DNA of 64,000 nt from Hydrogenophaga sp. (GCF_019264445.1 NZ_JAHVAB010000033.1:1-64000); one strand, 5' to 3'. Counted from the first letter of the stretch, positions 45,950-54,232 are shown. Notes: generated by a model from the sequence alone, not told the origin. Translations and numbers: made by a program.

Positions 45950-47020
45950 GTGGTGATGGCGTCGGGCACGGTGAGCCACCTGTACAACGGTTATGGGCAG
46001 CGGGTGCACAAGAGCGGGCCCGGCGCGCTGGTGCCCACGGGGGAGGCGCACTACCTGTACGACGAAGCGGGGCAACTGCTGGGGGAGTACGACGCCAGCG
46101 GGCAGCCGTTGTACGAGACGATCTACCTGGGGTCTTTGCCGGTGGGGGTGATCAAGCACACGGGCAGTGCGGCGGGCAACGACCTGGCGGCCACGCTGTA
46201 CAACGTGCACGCGGACCAGATTGCCACGGCGAGGGTGATCACGCGGCAGGACCAGACGATCGTCTGGCGCTGGGACACGGCGGAGGCGTTTGGTGGGTCA
46301 CTGCCCGATCAGGACCCCAGTGCGCTGGGCGCCTTCATCTTCAACCAGCGCTTCCCGGGGCAGGTGTTTGATGCGGACTCAGGGTTGCTGCAGAACATCA
46401 ATCGAGAATACGATCCGCGCACGGGCCGCTACCGGCAATTCGACCCGACCGGATTGGAAGATGGTCCTAACGGCTATCTGTACGTGGGCGGTGATCCGTT
46501 GACGTACACGGATCCCTATGGCCTGTTCAAGTGGGCGGACATGCCGCTGATGCCGCAAGGCACAATAGACTTCAGCGCAGGCATGGGAGACGTGATACTG
46601 TTTGGTCAGGGCCAGCGGCTGCGCGACCTCTTTGATGTCGATGGTGGAGTCGACACGTGTTCCGGCGAGTACAGCGCAGGCGAATGGGCTGGTGTTGCAG
46701 CAGGCGTTGCAACTGGTTTGGTGGGTGGCCTGAAGGCCGCAGGCGCGAAGGGCGCGGGCAAGGAGTTCTCGCACTGGATTCCAAATCGCATGGGTGGGCC
46801 ACGCTCGATGTGGAATGGCAACTATGTGCCGACTGCCACGCACGCGCTGTCTGATCCGTATCGCTATAGATTCATGCCCAAGGCTTGGAAGACGCAGAAC
46901 CCAATGCCGAGTCGGACTTCGCAACAATGGACACGCATTCCCAATGCGTACAAGGGCGGCGCTGCTGGTGCCGCGTATGGAGCAGCCGGTGCTGCACAGG
47001 CAGGATGCACATGCCGTTGA
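45950..47020 (+). CDS. RHS protein C-terminal fragment with toxin tip (5' truncated)
   Basis: A 356-codon frame with the last RHS repeats (YLYDEAGQLLGEYDASGQPL), the core-domain end NREYDPRTGRYRQFDPTGLE and YVGGDPLTYTDPYG near residue 180, then a variable tip of about 170 residues. The tip has a pretoxin region with a hydrophobic AGVAAGVATGLVGGLKAAG and an uncertain toxic domain (EFSHWIPNRMG, YRYRFMPKAWKTQNP). The body, over 1000 residues in full proteins, is missing, so it cannot be delivered by itself. The frame opens upstream at 45869 without a good start; the GTG at 45950 is a guess. Confidence 0.8.
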   Translation: MVMASGTVSHLYNGYGQRVHKSGPGALVPTGEAHYLYDEAGQLLGEYDASGQPLYETIYLGSLPVGVIKHTGSAAGNDLAATLYNVHADQIATARVITRQDQTIVWRWDTAEAFGGSLPDQDPSALGAFIFNQRFPGQVFDADSGLLQNINREYDPRTGRYRQFDPTGLEDGPNGYLYVGGDPLTYTDPYGLFKWADMPLMPQGTIDFSAGMGDVILFGQGQRLRDLFDVDGGVDTCSGEYSAGEWAGVAAGVATGLVGGLKAAGAKGAGKEFSHWIPNRMGGPRSMWNGNYVPTATHALSDPYRYRFMPKAWKTQNPMPSRTSQQWTRIPNAYKGGAAGAAYGAAGAAQAGCTCR

Positions 47021-47460
47021 AAGCTTTGCTGGGTGCCTTATTCGGCACGTTGAATCGCCTCTCCGACTTGGAGGCGCGACTGCTGAACTGCGTTCGGGCG
47101 CGCTTGGACGATCGAATGGTGGTGCTGTGGGATAAGCAAGTTCAGATGATCAATAAGGTTCAGAGGTTGCCCGACGGAGTCGAGGTCAACTTCTACCGCA
47201 TGAAGGATGGTCGACCAAGCTTCGACGCTGACTTGGCTTTCCCAAACAAGACCGAGGAGCTGGAGCTTGCAAGGATAGAAATCAAGCTCGCGAACACCTC
47301 TCAGAAACTGCGCGCGCGCGTTTGGTGTGTCAATGGGTTCCTCTTCATGATTGAGTACGAGGGCAGCGTCAAATACTTTGAAGAAGCGGCGGGGGCCGAT
47401 GAACAGTCAGGGCTGGAGATCACCTGCGAATTGATCGCGGACTTGGCGGCCACAAGCTGA
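47011..47460 (+). CDS. Candidate immunity protein for the RHS tip
   Basis: A 149-residue soluble protein starting MPLKALLGALFGTLNRLSDL. I know no family for it. The ATG at 47011 lies inside the end of the RHS frame (10-base overlap), which is the usual arrangement of toxin and immunity genes. The C-terminal half has alternating strands (VWCVNGFLFMIEYEGSVKYF), and the overall acidic composition is common in immunity proteins. The alternative start at 46885 would add 42 residues lying over the RHS frame and is less likely. Confidence 0.65.
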   Translation: MPLKALLGALFGTLNRLSDLEARLLNCVRARLDDRMVVLWDKQVQMINKVQRLPDGVEVNFYRMKDGRPSFDADLAFPNKTEELELARIEIKLANTSQKLRARVWCVNGFLFMIEYEGSVKYFEEAAGADEQSGLEITCELIADLAATS

Positions 47461-47827
47461 CTCGGCTCTTCCTTCTGAATTCAGACTCGCATTCCCGAGG
47501 ATCAGACGAACGTATGCCGGTTGACCCGATCTGGACACTGGCTCTATGGCCTTGAGTGCCCTGATGAGGTTTTCTGGTCCGTGGAGCGCGATGGTCACGT
47601 CAACTGGGTGGAGAGTTAGCCACAGATCCCTATGCGGACGAGGGGCTGCATGGGGATCCACACTCTCAAGCGGTGCTGCCGGCTCGCGGGCACCGGTTTG
47701 CTCGCAAAAGGCATGCTTCCGGAGCGGGCGTCCGCACGTGACGATAAAATCCCCGCTGTAGCAACCTCGTGGTGCAAACGCGAGGGCATCAGCCGAGTTC
47801 TCATAGGTAGCAGGAGAGTTGGGGTCA
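47461..47827. other. Right end of the island without a gene
   Basis: No open frame in this stretch has recognisable family features. It ends in copy 3 of the island repeat. Remnants of earlier insertions are possible. Confidence 0.5.
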
Positions 47828-47831
47828 ATCC
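47811..47831 (+). repeat. Island repeat, copy 3 (joins attR)
   Basis: Identical over 21 bases to 41534-41554. Its last four bases are the first four of attR. It shows that the short repeat is the sequence lying directly inside the right attachment site. Confidence 0.85.
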
Positions 47832-47868
47832 CCGCCAGCCGCACCAAGTCTCAACAAGTCCTTGATCC
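47828..47868 (+). repeat. attR: right attachment site of the island
   Basis: Forty-one bases identical to 37234-37274. It contains the tRNA-Arg 3' end CCCCGCCAGCCGCACCA and the 22 bases after it, but no other part of a tRNA. Chromosomal sequence resumes after it with the convergent MFS gene. Confidence 0.93.
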
Positions 47869-47916
47869 CACGGGCTTTGGCCTCTTCCCAATCGCGCCTG
47901 CGGTACCTCAGCGGAC

Positions 47917-49095
47917 TCAGCGTGCAGCCACAATGCCCCTGCGCCTTGTGGCAATTCGGATCAACCACACGGTCAGCACCACGGCAAACGTGGCCAAGGC
48001 CCACATCAGGCCATTGCCGCCCAGCACCGTGATGGCGCCACCCGCCAGCAGTGGGCCAACGATGGCGGTGGCGGTGTAGACCATCGAGATCAAGCTCATG
48101 TTTCGCGCCATGGTGCCGCTGCTCGCTTTGGCGCTCGCAATGAGAGCGAGTGTGAGGTAGGCCGTGATCAGGCCTCCCAGGGCGAACACGGCGACGTGCA
48201 GCCACGCCATGCTCAGTGGCAAAGTCAGGAGCACGGCCATGCCGGCGGTGCACGCGCTGCATGTCAGGCAGGCGAAGGCCACTCCGTGGTGGTCGGCCAG
48301 CCATCCTGCCGCGTACTGAAGCAGCAGGCCACCGGCGCCGAACGAGATCAACAAGCTGGCGATTTGCGTGCCATCCAGCTGATGGGCTTTGCCATAGATC
48401 GAGAACAGACCGGCAAACGCGGACTCTGACATGCCACCCCACAACGCCACCACCACCCCGATGAGAAGCACCGTTTCCTTGGGAAGGTGCCAAATGGGTG
48501 GCGATCTGTCGGAAGCCTGATGGGGCTGCTGCGCCGTGCGCAGTTCTTCGGTGGCCCACGCCAAGGGCAGTGCGGCCACCAGCACGAAGCCGATGCCCAG
48601 CAGCAAAGGGGTGGCACCTTCGATGCCCAGCCAGCCGCACAAGGCGGGCGCCACGATCGGCGCCAGGGCGATCAGCGATTCATGGAATCCCACCAGCCGT
48701 CCCCGCGCATGGCCAGGCGCGATGTTGTAGAGCCAGGGTTCCAGACCAATCCAGCGCAATCCTTGCCCGAAGCCCGCCAGGAGGCCGGCCGGTATCCAGA
48801 GCTCGTGCACATGGGTGGCCATAAGACCCAGTGACAGGGCGCTGACCAGCAACGCCATCAGAACGACGCGCTTGGCGCCGAGCCAGTGCGTCATGCGCGG
48901 TGCCCCGTACAGGCCGGGCAACTGGCCAAGCCACAGGGACGAAGCGAAAAGACTCAGTTGAAGGGTCGACGCTCCTTGCTGCTCCAGCCACAGGGGGAGA
49001 ACGACGAAGGGAATGCCGAACTGCCCGATCTGAGCGAGGGTGGACGATGTGTTGAGCGCGGTGATGCTGCGCCAGTCGTAGGAGGCAGGGGTCAT
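47917..49095 (-). CDS. MFS transporter
   Basis: A 392-residue membrane protein with 12 hydrophobic segments in two halves. After an N-terminal SITALNTSSTLAQIGQFGIP stretch it shows the loops LYGAPRMTHWLGAKRVVLMA and GWLADHHGVAF typical of MFS proteins. It may export a sugar or drug; nothing indicates the substrate. The ATG at 49095 is used since an upstream extension of 25 residues is proline- and arginine-rich without MFS features. Its end is 48 bases from attR. Confidence 0.85.
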   Translation of the reverse strand: MTPASYDWRSITALNTSSTLAQIGQFGIPFVVLPLWLEQQGASTLQLSLFASSLWLGQLPGLYGAPRMTHWLGAKRVVLMALLVSALSLGLMATHVHELWIPAGLLAGFGQGLRWIGLEPWLYNIAPGHARGRLVGFHESLIALAPIVAPALCGWLGIEGATPLLLGIGFVLVAALPLAWATEELRTAQQPHQASDRSPPIWHLPKETVLLIGVVVALWGGMSESAFAGLFSIYGKAHQLDGTQIASLLISFGAGGLLLQYAAGWLADHHGVAFACLTCSACTAGMAVLLTLPLSMAWLHVAVFALGGLITAYLTLALIASAKASSGTMARNMSLISMVYTATAIVGPLLAGGAITVLGGNGLMWALATFAVVLTVWLIRIATRRRGIVAAR

Positions 49096-49212
49096 GAGAG
49101 GTTGGGCGCGAGTATGCGCATGGCCTGCGGGCCGCCATGGACACACTCCACCCCGCTCGGCTGGTGCCACTTGAGCCCTGCGGCCCCGGGGCCTGCCGGT
49201 GGCAGCGCTTGG

Positions 49213-49863
49213 TCAGCGAGCGTTGCGCAGCGACAGCCACGCAAACAGGCCACCCACTGCAACGCCGGCCACGACATCCAGGAACACATGCTGGCGAATC
49301 GCCATCGTGGACCAGACGATCACCAGGCACTGCAGCACGTTGAGCCAGCGCAGCAGGGCCGGCGAGCCGGTTTGCACAAAGACATGCTGCAGCCAGAGCG
49401 CTGAGAAGACCGCCGAAGCGACATGCAACGAAGGGCACGCGTTGCCGGAGGCATCCAGTCCCTTGAGAAACGCGAGCTGCGGGTGCTGCGACCAGTCGAT
49501 GTCGGTCATCGGTGTCTGCGTGGGCGCGATCCAGAACAGGGCCAGGCAGAGCACACACAGTGCGCCGATCCACAGGCCGTAGCGGATCAGCTCGCGCAGG
49601 TTGGGCATCAGCGCGGGCGGCAGCGACACATAGACCCACAGCGACACGTAAGCCATAAAGGCGTGTGGCGTGAAAGGCACCCATGCGTCCACCGCCAGCG
49701 CCGGCATCATGAAAGGCTCGGTGAGCGGATGGTGCAGAACCCAGAAGTAGCCCTGAAAGAACAGCACCATGAACGCCATCGTGCCGAGCGCCTTCAGGTA
49801 CCACAGCGTGGTGAACCGCGACAGGAGCTGTCGGGGCCAGGCGTGTTCGGTGGAAGAGGGCAT
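49213..49863 (-). CDS. PAP2-like membrane phosphatase / inositolphosphotransferase-like protein
   Basis: A 216-residue membrane protein with about six hydrophobic segments. The motif ACPSLHVASAV and the later IRQHVFLDVVAGVAVG match the histidine-containing motifs of the PAP2_3 branch (S-x-H and H-x-x-x-D), as in Aur1/Ipt1-like enzymes; the first K-x6-R-P motif is not clear. It probably dephosphorylates or transfers lipid headgroups. It lies divergent from the aryl-polyene cluster, and any link to it is unproven. Confidence 0.75.
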   Translation of the reverse strand: MPSSTEHAWPRQLLSRFTTLWYLKALGTMAFMVLFFQGYFWVLHHPLTEPFMMPALAVDAWVPFTPHAFMAYVSLWVYVSLPPALMPNLRELIRYGLWIGALCVLCLALFWIAPTQTPMTDIDWSQHPQLAFLKGLDASGNACPSLHVASAVFSALWLQHVFVQTGSPALLRWLNVLQCLVIVWSTMAIRQHVFLDVVAGVAVGGLFAWLSLRNAR

Positions 49864-49949
49864 GGAGGGGTGCGTTGGGTCGGCGCCGTGGTGGGCCGGT
49901 TTAATGTACGACACACGCTGGCGCGGGAGCCCCGCCACGGGGGGCTTTG

Positions 49950-49955
49950 TATAAT
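49950..49955 (+). promoter_or_regulatory. Possible -10 box of the aryl-polyene operon
   Basis: TATAAT preceded by TTG lies 158 bases before the first ACP gene. No good -35 box is visible at the right distance, so an activator or an alternative sigma factor may be needed. The implied leader of about 150 bases holds a hairpin, AGGCCGT at 49995-50001 with ACGGCCT at 50016-50022. Confidence 0.4.
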
Positions 49956-50113
49956 CCGCCGCTTGCGAAAGGCGCGGTAGCGTGTGCGCGCCCGAGGCCG
50001 TATCAGAACAACAAGACGGCCTGTGCATCTGAGGGGCTCCCCATGTTTTTCGTGTATGCGCAATGGCTTGCGTGCAGGCCCTCCCGTGCCACTTTCATCC
50101 TTGGGCGTTTTTC

Positions 50114-50353
50114 ATGAGCACCACCGATCTCATCCGCACTTTCCTCACCGACCGCCTGGGCGTGCAGCCTGAGCAGGTGACGCCCGATGCGGTGCTCGCC
50201 GAACTGGGCGTGGATTCGCTGATGCTGGCCGAACTGATGTTCGATGCCGAGGACCGGCTGGGCATCGAGATCCCTTCAGACGTGCAACCGCCCAAAACCG
50301 TCGCCGAGATGCAGTCGATCATCGACGCGCTGTCGGCCGTCAAGACGGGCTGA
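50114..50353 (+). CDS. Acyl carrier protein (aryl-polyene ACP 1)
   Basis: A 79-residue ACP with the phosphopantetheine serine at 35 in LGVDSLMLAELM. It carries the growing polyene chain or the aromatic starter. It is the first gene of the pigment cluster and stops three bases before a ketosynthase gene. The ATG at 50114 gives the usual ACP length, while an in-frame start at 50063 would add 17 odd residues. Confidence 0.9.
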   Translation: MSTTDLIRTFLTDRLGVQPEQVTPDAVLAELGVDSLMLAELMFDAEDRLGIEIPSDVQPPKTVAEMQSIIDALSAVKTG

Positions 50354-50356
50354 ACC

Positions 50357-51616
50357 ATGTGTGCCCACCGCGTCGCGATCACCGGCATCGGGGTGATCAG
50401 CCCCTACGGTGGCGATACCGGGCAGTTTTTTGAACGCCTGCTCGCAGGCGAGTCGGCCGTGCGGCACCTGCACACCGATGACCTGCCCAAACCCCTGTCG
50501 ACCCCGTTCGTGGCTTGCACCGGCTTCGATGCGGAGGCCGCCTTGGGCAAGCCGCTGGCCCTGATGATGGAGCGCTTTTCGCAGCTGGGCGTAGCGGCGG
50601 CTTTTCAGGCGTGGGACCAGGCCGGCCTGCCGCGGCAGGCCGGCGCCGATGGCGCGGCACGCGATGGCTGGGGCTGCATCTGGGGCACGGCACTCGGTGG
50701 ACTCGCGGCCCACGAGCGCGGCAGCCGCGAGATGTGGCTCAAAGGGCGTGAGCGCGTGTCGCCGCTGTCGGTGGTGCAGGGCATGAACAACGCGGTGAAC
50801 GCGCACATTTCGATCCAGCTGGGCCTGGGTGGCGTGAGCACCAGCCACACGGCAGCCTGCGCTTCGTCGGGCATTGCCATTGGCGAAGCGTTTCGGCGCG
50901 TGCGCAGTGGCGAGGCCACGGTGATGGTCACGGGCGGCTCCGATGTGTGCCAGTCGTATGGCGTGGTGCGCGCCTGGGAGGCCATGCGCGTGATGGCGCC
51001 GGGCGACGCGCAGACCGCGCCCCAGGCCTGCCGCCCTTTCGCGTCAGACCGCGCCGGGCTGGTGCTGGGTGAAGGCGGTGCGGCACTGGTGCTGGAGGCC
51101 TGGGAACATGCGGTTGCAAGGGGTGCCACCATCCATGGTGAAATCGTCGGCTATGGCACCAGTTGCGACCACAGCCACCTGGTTCGCCCCCACCAGCCCG
51201 GTCAGGTGCGGGCGCTGCGCGCGGCGCTGGCCGATGCCGGGCTCGTGCCGGCCGACATTCATTACGTCAACGCGCACGGCACCGCCACGGCCGAGGGCGA
51301 CCCGGTGGAAATCGCTGCGCTGCGCGAGGTGTTTGGCGAGCGGTCGCGGGAGCTGCCGGTGAGCGCCACCAAATCCATGCACGGTCACCTGCTGGGCGCG
51401 GCTGGCGCCATCGAGGCCGTCGTCACGGCGCTGGCCTTGCGCGAGCAGGCTGTGCCGCCCACGGCCCATCTGGCCGGGCGCATCGATCCCGCCTGCGAGG
51501 GCGTGGACCATGTGCTGGAGGGCCGGCGCCACGTGCCGCTGCGCGCGGCACTGTCCAACTCGTTTGCCTTCGGTGGCAGCAACGCCGTGCTGGCGTTTCG
51601 CGCACCGCCCCGTTGA
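50357..51616 (+). CDS. Beta-ketoacyl-ACP synthase (ApeR/FabF-like)
   Basis: A 419-residue condensing enzyme. The catalytic Cys168 (SHTAACASSG), His307 (NAHGTATAEGD) and His344 (KSMHGHLLGAAG) are complete, so it should decarboxylate malonyl-ACP and condense. In E. coli-type clusters the comparable ketosynthase lies at the end of the operon; here it sits between the two ACP genes. It likely does initiation or elongation of the polyene. Confidence 0.9.
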   Translation: MCAHRVAITGIGVISPYGGDTGQFFERLLAGESAVRHLHTDDLPKPLSTPFVACTGFDAEAALGKPLALMMERFSQLGVAAAFQAWDQAGLPRQAGADGAARDGWGCIWGTALGGLAAHERGSREMWLKGRERVSPLSVVQGMNNAVNAHISIQLGLGGVSTSHTAACASSGIAIGEAFRRVRSGEATVMVTGGSDVCQSYGVVRAWEAMRVMAPGDAQTAPQACRPFASDRAGLVLGEGGAALVLEAWEHAVARGATIHGEIVGYGTSCDHSHLVRPHQPGQVRALRAALADAGLVPADIHYVNAHGTATAEGDPVEIAALREVFGERSRELPVSATKSMHGHLLGAAGAIEAVVTALALREQAVPPTAHLAGRIDPACEGVDHVLEGRRHVPLRAALSNSFAFGGSNAVLAFRAPPR

Positions 51617-51645
51617 TGCTTTTCTGTTTCCGTGAGTGATTGCCC

Positions 51646-51930
51646 ATGACCGAACCCGTCTCTTCTGAAACCGTCGACGCCCTGTGGCCCGAAGTGGTTG
51701 CACTGATCATTGAAGCCCTCAACATGGAGCTGGCACCCGGCGAGGTGGACCCGGATGGACCGCTGTATGGCGAAGGCATGGGGCTGGACTCCATCGACAT
51801 GCTGGAAATCTCGCTCGTCATTTCCAAGCGCTATGGCTTCCAGATGCGTTCGGACAACGAAGACAACGAAAAGATCTTCGCCTCGCCCCGTGCCCTGGCG
51901 GCCTACATCGCCAGCCAGCGCACCCAGTGA
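51646..51930 (+). CDS. Acyl carrier protein (aryl-polyene ACP 2)
   Basis: A 94-residue ACP with Ser49 in GMGLDSIDMLEISLVI and the acidic helix around SDNEDNEKIFASPRALAAYI. Its N-terminal extension (TEPVSSETVDALWPEVVALI) distinguishes it from the first ACP. Paired ACPs are a mark of aryl-polyene clusters. The start at 51646 is an ATG; an upstream TTG at 51640 is not needed. Confidence 0.9.
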   Translation: MTEPVSSETVDALWPEVVALIIEALNMELAPGEVDPDGPLYGEGMGLDSIDMLEISLVISKRYGFQMRSDNEDNEKIFASPRALAAYIASQRTQ

Positions 51931-51931
51931 A

Positions 51932-52594
51932 ATGACGTTGACCACGGTGCTGCGAGACCTGGGTGTGCTGCTCCTCATGGCGGCGTGGGTGGTGGCAGCG
52001 CACGTGGGCAGCAGCGGCTGGGGCAACGCCGACTTCAACGCCGTGGTGGCGGTCGCACCCATCGCGGCGGCGGTGCTCATGGCCTTGTGGCGCATGCCGG
52101 CCTGGTGGGTGCGCGCGGCGGGGGTGCTGGCGCTGGGTGCGCTGCTCGTGTGGCTCTGGCCCGCGCTGCGTCACAACGTCGCCTTGCTGTATTACCTGCA
52201 GCACCTGGGCATTCATGTGGCGCTGGGCGTGTTCTTCGGCAAGACGCTGCTGGGCCCCGGCGAGGCGCTCATCACCCGCATGGCGCGCCGCATCTTCACG
52301 CACGAACTCTCCGAGCGCAAGGTGCGCTACACGCGCAACGTGACGCTGGCCTGGACGATCTTCTTCTTCGCGAATGCGCTCGTGTCCACGCTGCTCTTCA
52401 TCTGGGCGCCGCCCACGGTCTGGTCGGTGCATGCCAACCTGCTCACCGGGCCGTTGCTGGGCGTGATGTTCCTCGCGGAGTACATCTGCCGGCTGTGCGT
52501 GCTGCCCCCGCACGAGCGCCCCGGGATTGCGGCGGTCGTGCAGGCTTACCGAAGGGAGTCCGCGCAGCGCAGCGCCGGGCACACGCTGCCATGA
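51932..52594 (+). CDS. COG4648-type inner membrane protein of the aryl-polyene cluster
   Basis: A 220-residue membrane protein with about six hydrophobic segments (LGVLLLMAAWVVAAHVGSSG to LLGVMFLAEYICRLCVLP). The loop with MARRIFTHELSERKVRYTRN is typical of the family that accompanies ACP and AMP-ligase genes in these clusters. The biochemical role is not known. Its stop overlaps the AMP-ligase start (ATGA). Confidence 0.83.
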   Translation: MTLTTVLRDLGVLLLMAAWVVAAHVGSSGWGNADFNAVVAVAPIAAAVLMALWRMPAWWVRAAGVLALGALLVWLWPALRHNVALLYYLQHLGIHVALGVFFGKTLLGPGEALITRMARRIFTHELSERKVRYTRNVTLAWTIFFFANALVSTLLFIWAPPTVWSVHANLLTGPLLGVMFLAEYICRLCVLPPHERPGIAAVVQAYRRESAQRSAGHTLP

Positions 52595-53937
52595 ATGCAC
52601 TGCCCCTGATCAGCGAGCGCGGGCTGGACGACGTGCTGGCCTGGTGCCCCGGTGGCCCGGTGACCGTGCGTGAGTTCCTGGCCGACGCGCACGCACTGGC
52701 CGCGCAGCTGCCCGCGGGGGGTGCGCTGCTCAACCTGTGCGAAGACCGCTACCGCTTCGCGGTCGGCTTTGCCGCCGGACTGCTCACCGGCAAAGTGAGC
52801 TTGCAGCCTTCGTCGCAGTCGCCCGAAACCTTGCAGCGCCTGGCCGCCGACTTTCCCGGTGTGAGCTGGCTCGGCGAGCGCCCCGACGCCGTGCCCGGTC
52901 TGCCCGGCAGGGTGTTCCCCGACCTGGCCACGCAGCCGCGCGCCGAGGTGCATGACATGCCCCTGATCGATGCCGGGCGCGTGGTGGCCATCCTCTTCAC
53001 GTCCGGCTCCACCGGCCTGCCGCAGCCGCACCGCAAGACCTGGGGCAAGCTCGTGCAGAACGGCCGTGCCGAGGCGCGGGCGCTGGGCCTGCTCGAGCGG
53101 CCCCAGACCATCGTGGGCACGGTGCCCATCCAGCACAGCTACGGTTTCGAATCCACCTTTCTGATCGCCCTGCATGGCGGCTGCAGTTTTTCGTCCTGCA
53201 AGCCGTTTTACCCGCAGGACATCGTGGCCACGCTGGAATACGTGCCGCGCCCGCGCATGCTGGTGACCACGCCCTTTCACCTGTCTGCGCTGCTCGCGTC
53301 AGGGCTGCCGATGCCACCCATGGACCTGGTGCTCTCGGCCACCGCGCCGCTCAGCCCCGATCTGGCGCACCGCGCCGAAGGCCAATGCGGCGCACCCGTG
53401 CACGAGATTTACGGCTCCACCGAGTCGTCTGCGCTGGCCAGCCGCCGCACGCTCGATGGGGCCGCCTGGCAGCTCATGGAAGCCGTGCAGCTCGAGCACG
53501 AGGGCGATACCACCTTCGCGCAAGGCGGCCATGTGGAAGGCCGGGTGCCGCTGTCCGACGTGATCGAACTGGGCGCCGGTGGCCGCTTCCTGCTGCACGG
53601 ACGCCACGCCGACCTGATCAACATCGCCGGCAAGCGCACCTCACTGGCCTACCTCAACCACCAGATGGGCGCCATACCGGGCGTGGTGGACGCCGCTTTC
53701 TTCCTGCCCGACGAAGCCGCTGCCGAAGACGGCGTCACGCGCCTGACGGCGTTCGTGGTGGCGCCCACGCTGGATGCGCGCTCGCTCATGGCCAGCCTGC
53801 GCCAGCGGCTGGACGCGATCTTTCTGCCGCGCCCGCTGGTGCTGCTCGACGCCTTGCCACGCAACACGACCGGCAAGCTGCCGCGCCAGGCGCTGCAGGC
53901 GCTCTACGCAGAGAAGGTGGGCCATGGCCGCAGCTGA
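52591..53937 (+). CDS. AMP-dependent aryl-ACP ligase
   Basis: A 448-residue adenylating enzyme. The P-loop FTSGSTGLPQPHRKTW, the IYGSTESSALASR core, the LHGRHADLINIAGKR hinge region and the C-terminal NTTGKLPR lysine are visible. It should activate an aromatic acid starter, by analogy with E. coli a 4-hydroxybenzoate type acid, and load it on an ACP. It overlaps the genes on both sides. Confidence 0.88.
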   Translation: MNALPLISERGLDDVLAWCPGGPVTVREFLADAHALAAQLPAGGALLNLCEDRYRFAVGFAAGLLTGKVSLQPSSQSPETLQRLAADFPGVSWLGERPDAVPGLPGRVFPDLATQPRAEVHDMPLIDAGRVVAILFTSGSTGLPQPHRKTWGKLVQNGRAEARALGLLERPQTIVGTVPIQHSYGFESTFLIALHGGCSFSSCKPFYPQDIVATLEYVPRPRMLVTTPFHLSALLASGLPMPPMDLVLSATAPLSPDLAHRAEGQCGAPVHEIYGSTESSALASRRTLDGAAWQLMEAVQLEHEGDTTFAQGGHVEGRVPLSDVIELGAGGRFLLHGRHADLINIAGKRTSLAYLNHQMGAIPGVVDAAFFLPDEAAAEDGVTRLTAFVVAPTLDARSLMASLRQRLDAIFLPRPLVLLDALPRNTTGKLPRQALQALYAEKVGHGRS

Positions 53938-54232
53938 ATCGAGCTGGAGCGTGCCGGCCGACCACCCTGCCTTCGCGGGCCACTTTCCCTCGCGCCCGAT
54001 CGTGCCCGGCGTGGTGCTGCTCGATCACGCCATCGTGCTGGCGGCGCAGCTGCTCGGGCGCCCGCTCGAAGGCGGCTGGCAGGTGGCGCAGGCCAAGTTC
54101 TTTGTGCCAGTGGGGCCTTCGCAGGTGGTGCATTTTTCGCTGCAGGTCACGCCGCGCGGCGCCGTGGCATTCACCGCGCGCTGCGACGACCGCGAGGTGG
54201 CCGCTGGCAGCCTCGTGCCACCGGCGCCATGA
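53924..54232 (+). CDS. Hotdog-fold dehydratase (ApeI-like)
   Basis: A 102-residue single hotdog domain with the motif HPAFAGHFPSRPIVPGVVLL, like FabZ/FabA-like dehydratases with active histidine in GHFP and a following DHA. It should remove water from 3-hydroxyacyl-ACP and yield the conjugated double bonds. It is shorter than FabZ and overlaps the ligase gene (14 bases) and the acyltransferase gene (4 bases). Confidence 0.85.
   Translation: MAAAESSWSVPADHPAFAGHFPSRPIVPGVVLLDHAIVLAAQLLGRPLEGGWQVAQAKFFVPVGPSQVVHFSLQVTPRGAVAFTARCDDREVAAGSLVPPAP

Larger units (their letters stand above)
37234..47868. mobile_element. Genomic island integrated at tRNA-Arg(CCG)
   Basis: A 10.6-kb segment bounded by 41-bp perfect direct repeats, the left one in the tRNA 3' end, with a tyrosine integrase immediately inside. 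Content: integrase, Xre-like regulator, small zinc-ribbon membrane protein, Rep-like protein, IetAS-type defence pair, truncated RHS with a candidate immunity gene. Much of 39.3-41.5 kb is visibly lower in GC than the flanks. No conjugation or phage structural genes are present, so the element is at most mobilised by others. An internal attachment-like site suggests it was built in steps. Confidence 0.9.

Noticed and set aside
45790-46371. 193-codon frame starting before the RHS fragment
   Set aside because: It reads over the RHS coding region in a wrong frame; the RHS frame has recognisable repeats, this one only low-complexity Gly/Ala/Arg sequence.
46885-47010. Longer start for the candidate immunity gene
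   Set aside because: It would lie wholly over the RHS tip in another frame. The ATG at 47011 gives the normal short overlap between toxin and immunity genes.
47811-47868. A second tRNA-Arg gene at the right island end
   Set aside because: Only the T-arm end, acceptor arm and CCA are present; the D arm and anticodon arm are absent, so it is the attachment-site remnant.
37234-47868. CRISPR array within the island
   Set aside because: The repeats seen are either 8-bp tandem units or three widely spaced copies; no regularly spaced repeats with unique spacers exist, and no cas genes are present.
49928-49949. Terminator AGCCCC...GGGGCT upstream of the polyene operon
   Set aside because: The stem is followed by only three T residues and then by the -10-like box, so I do not call it a terminator.
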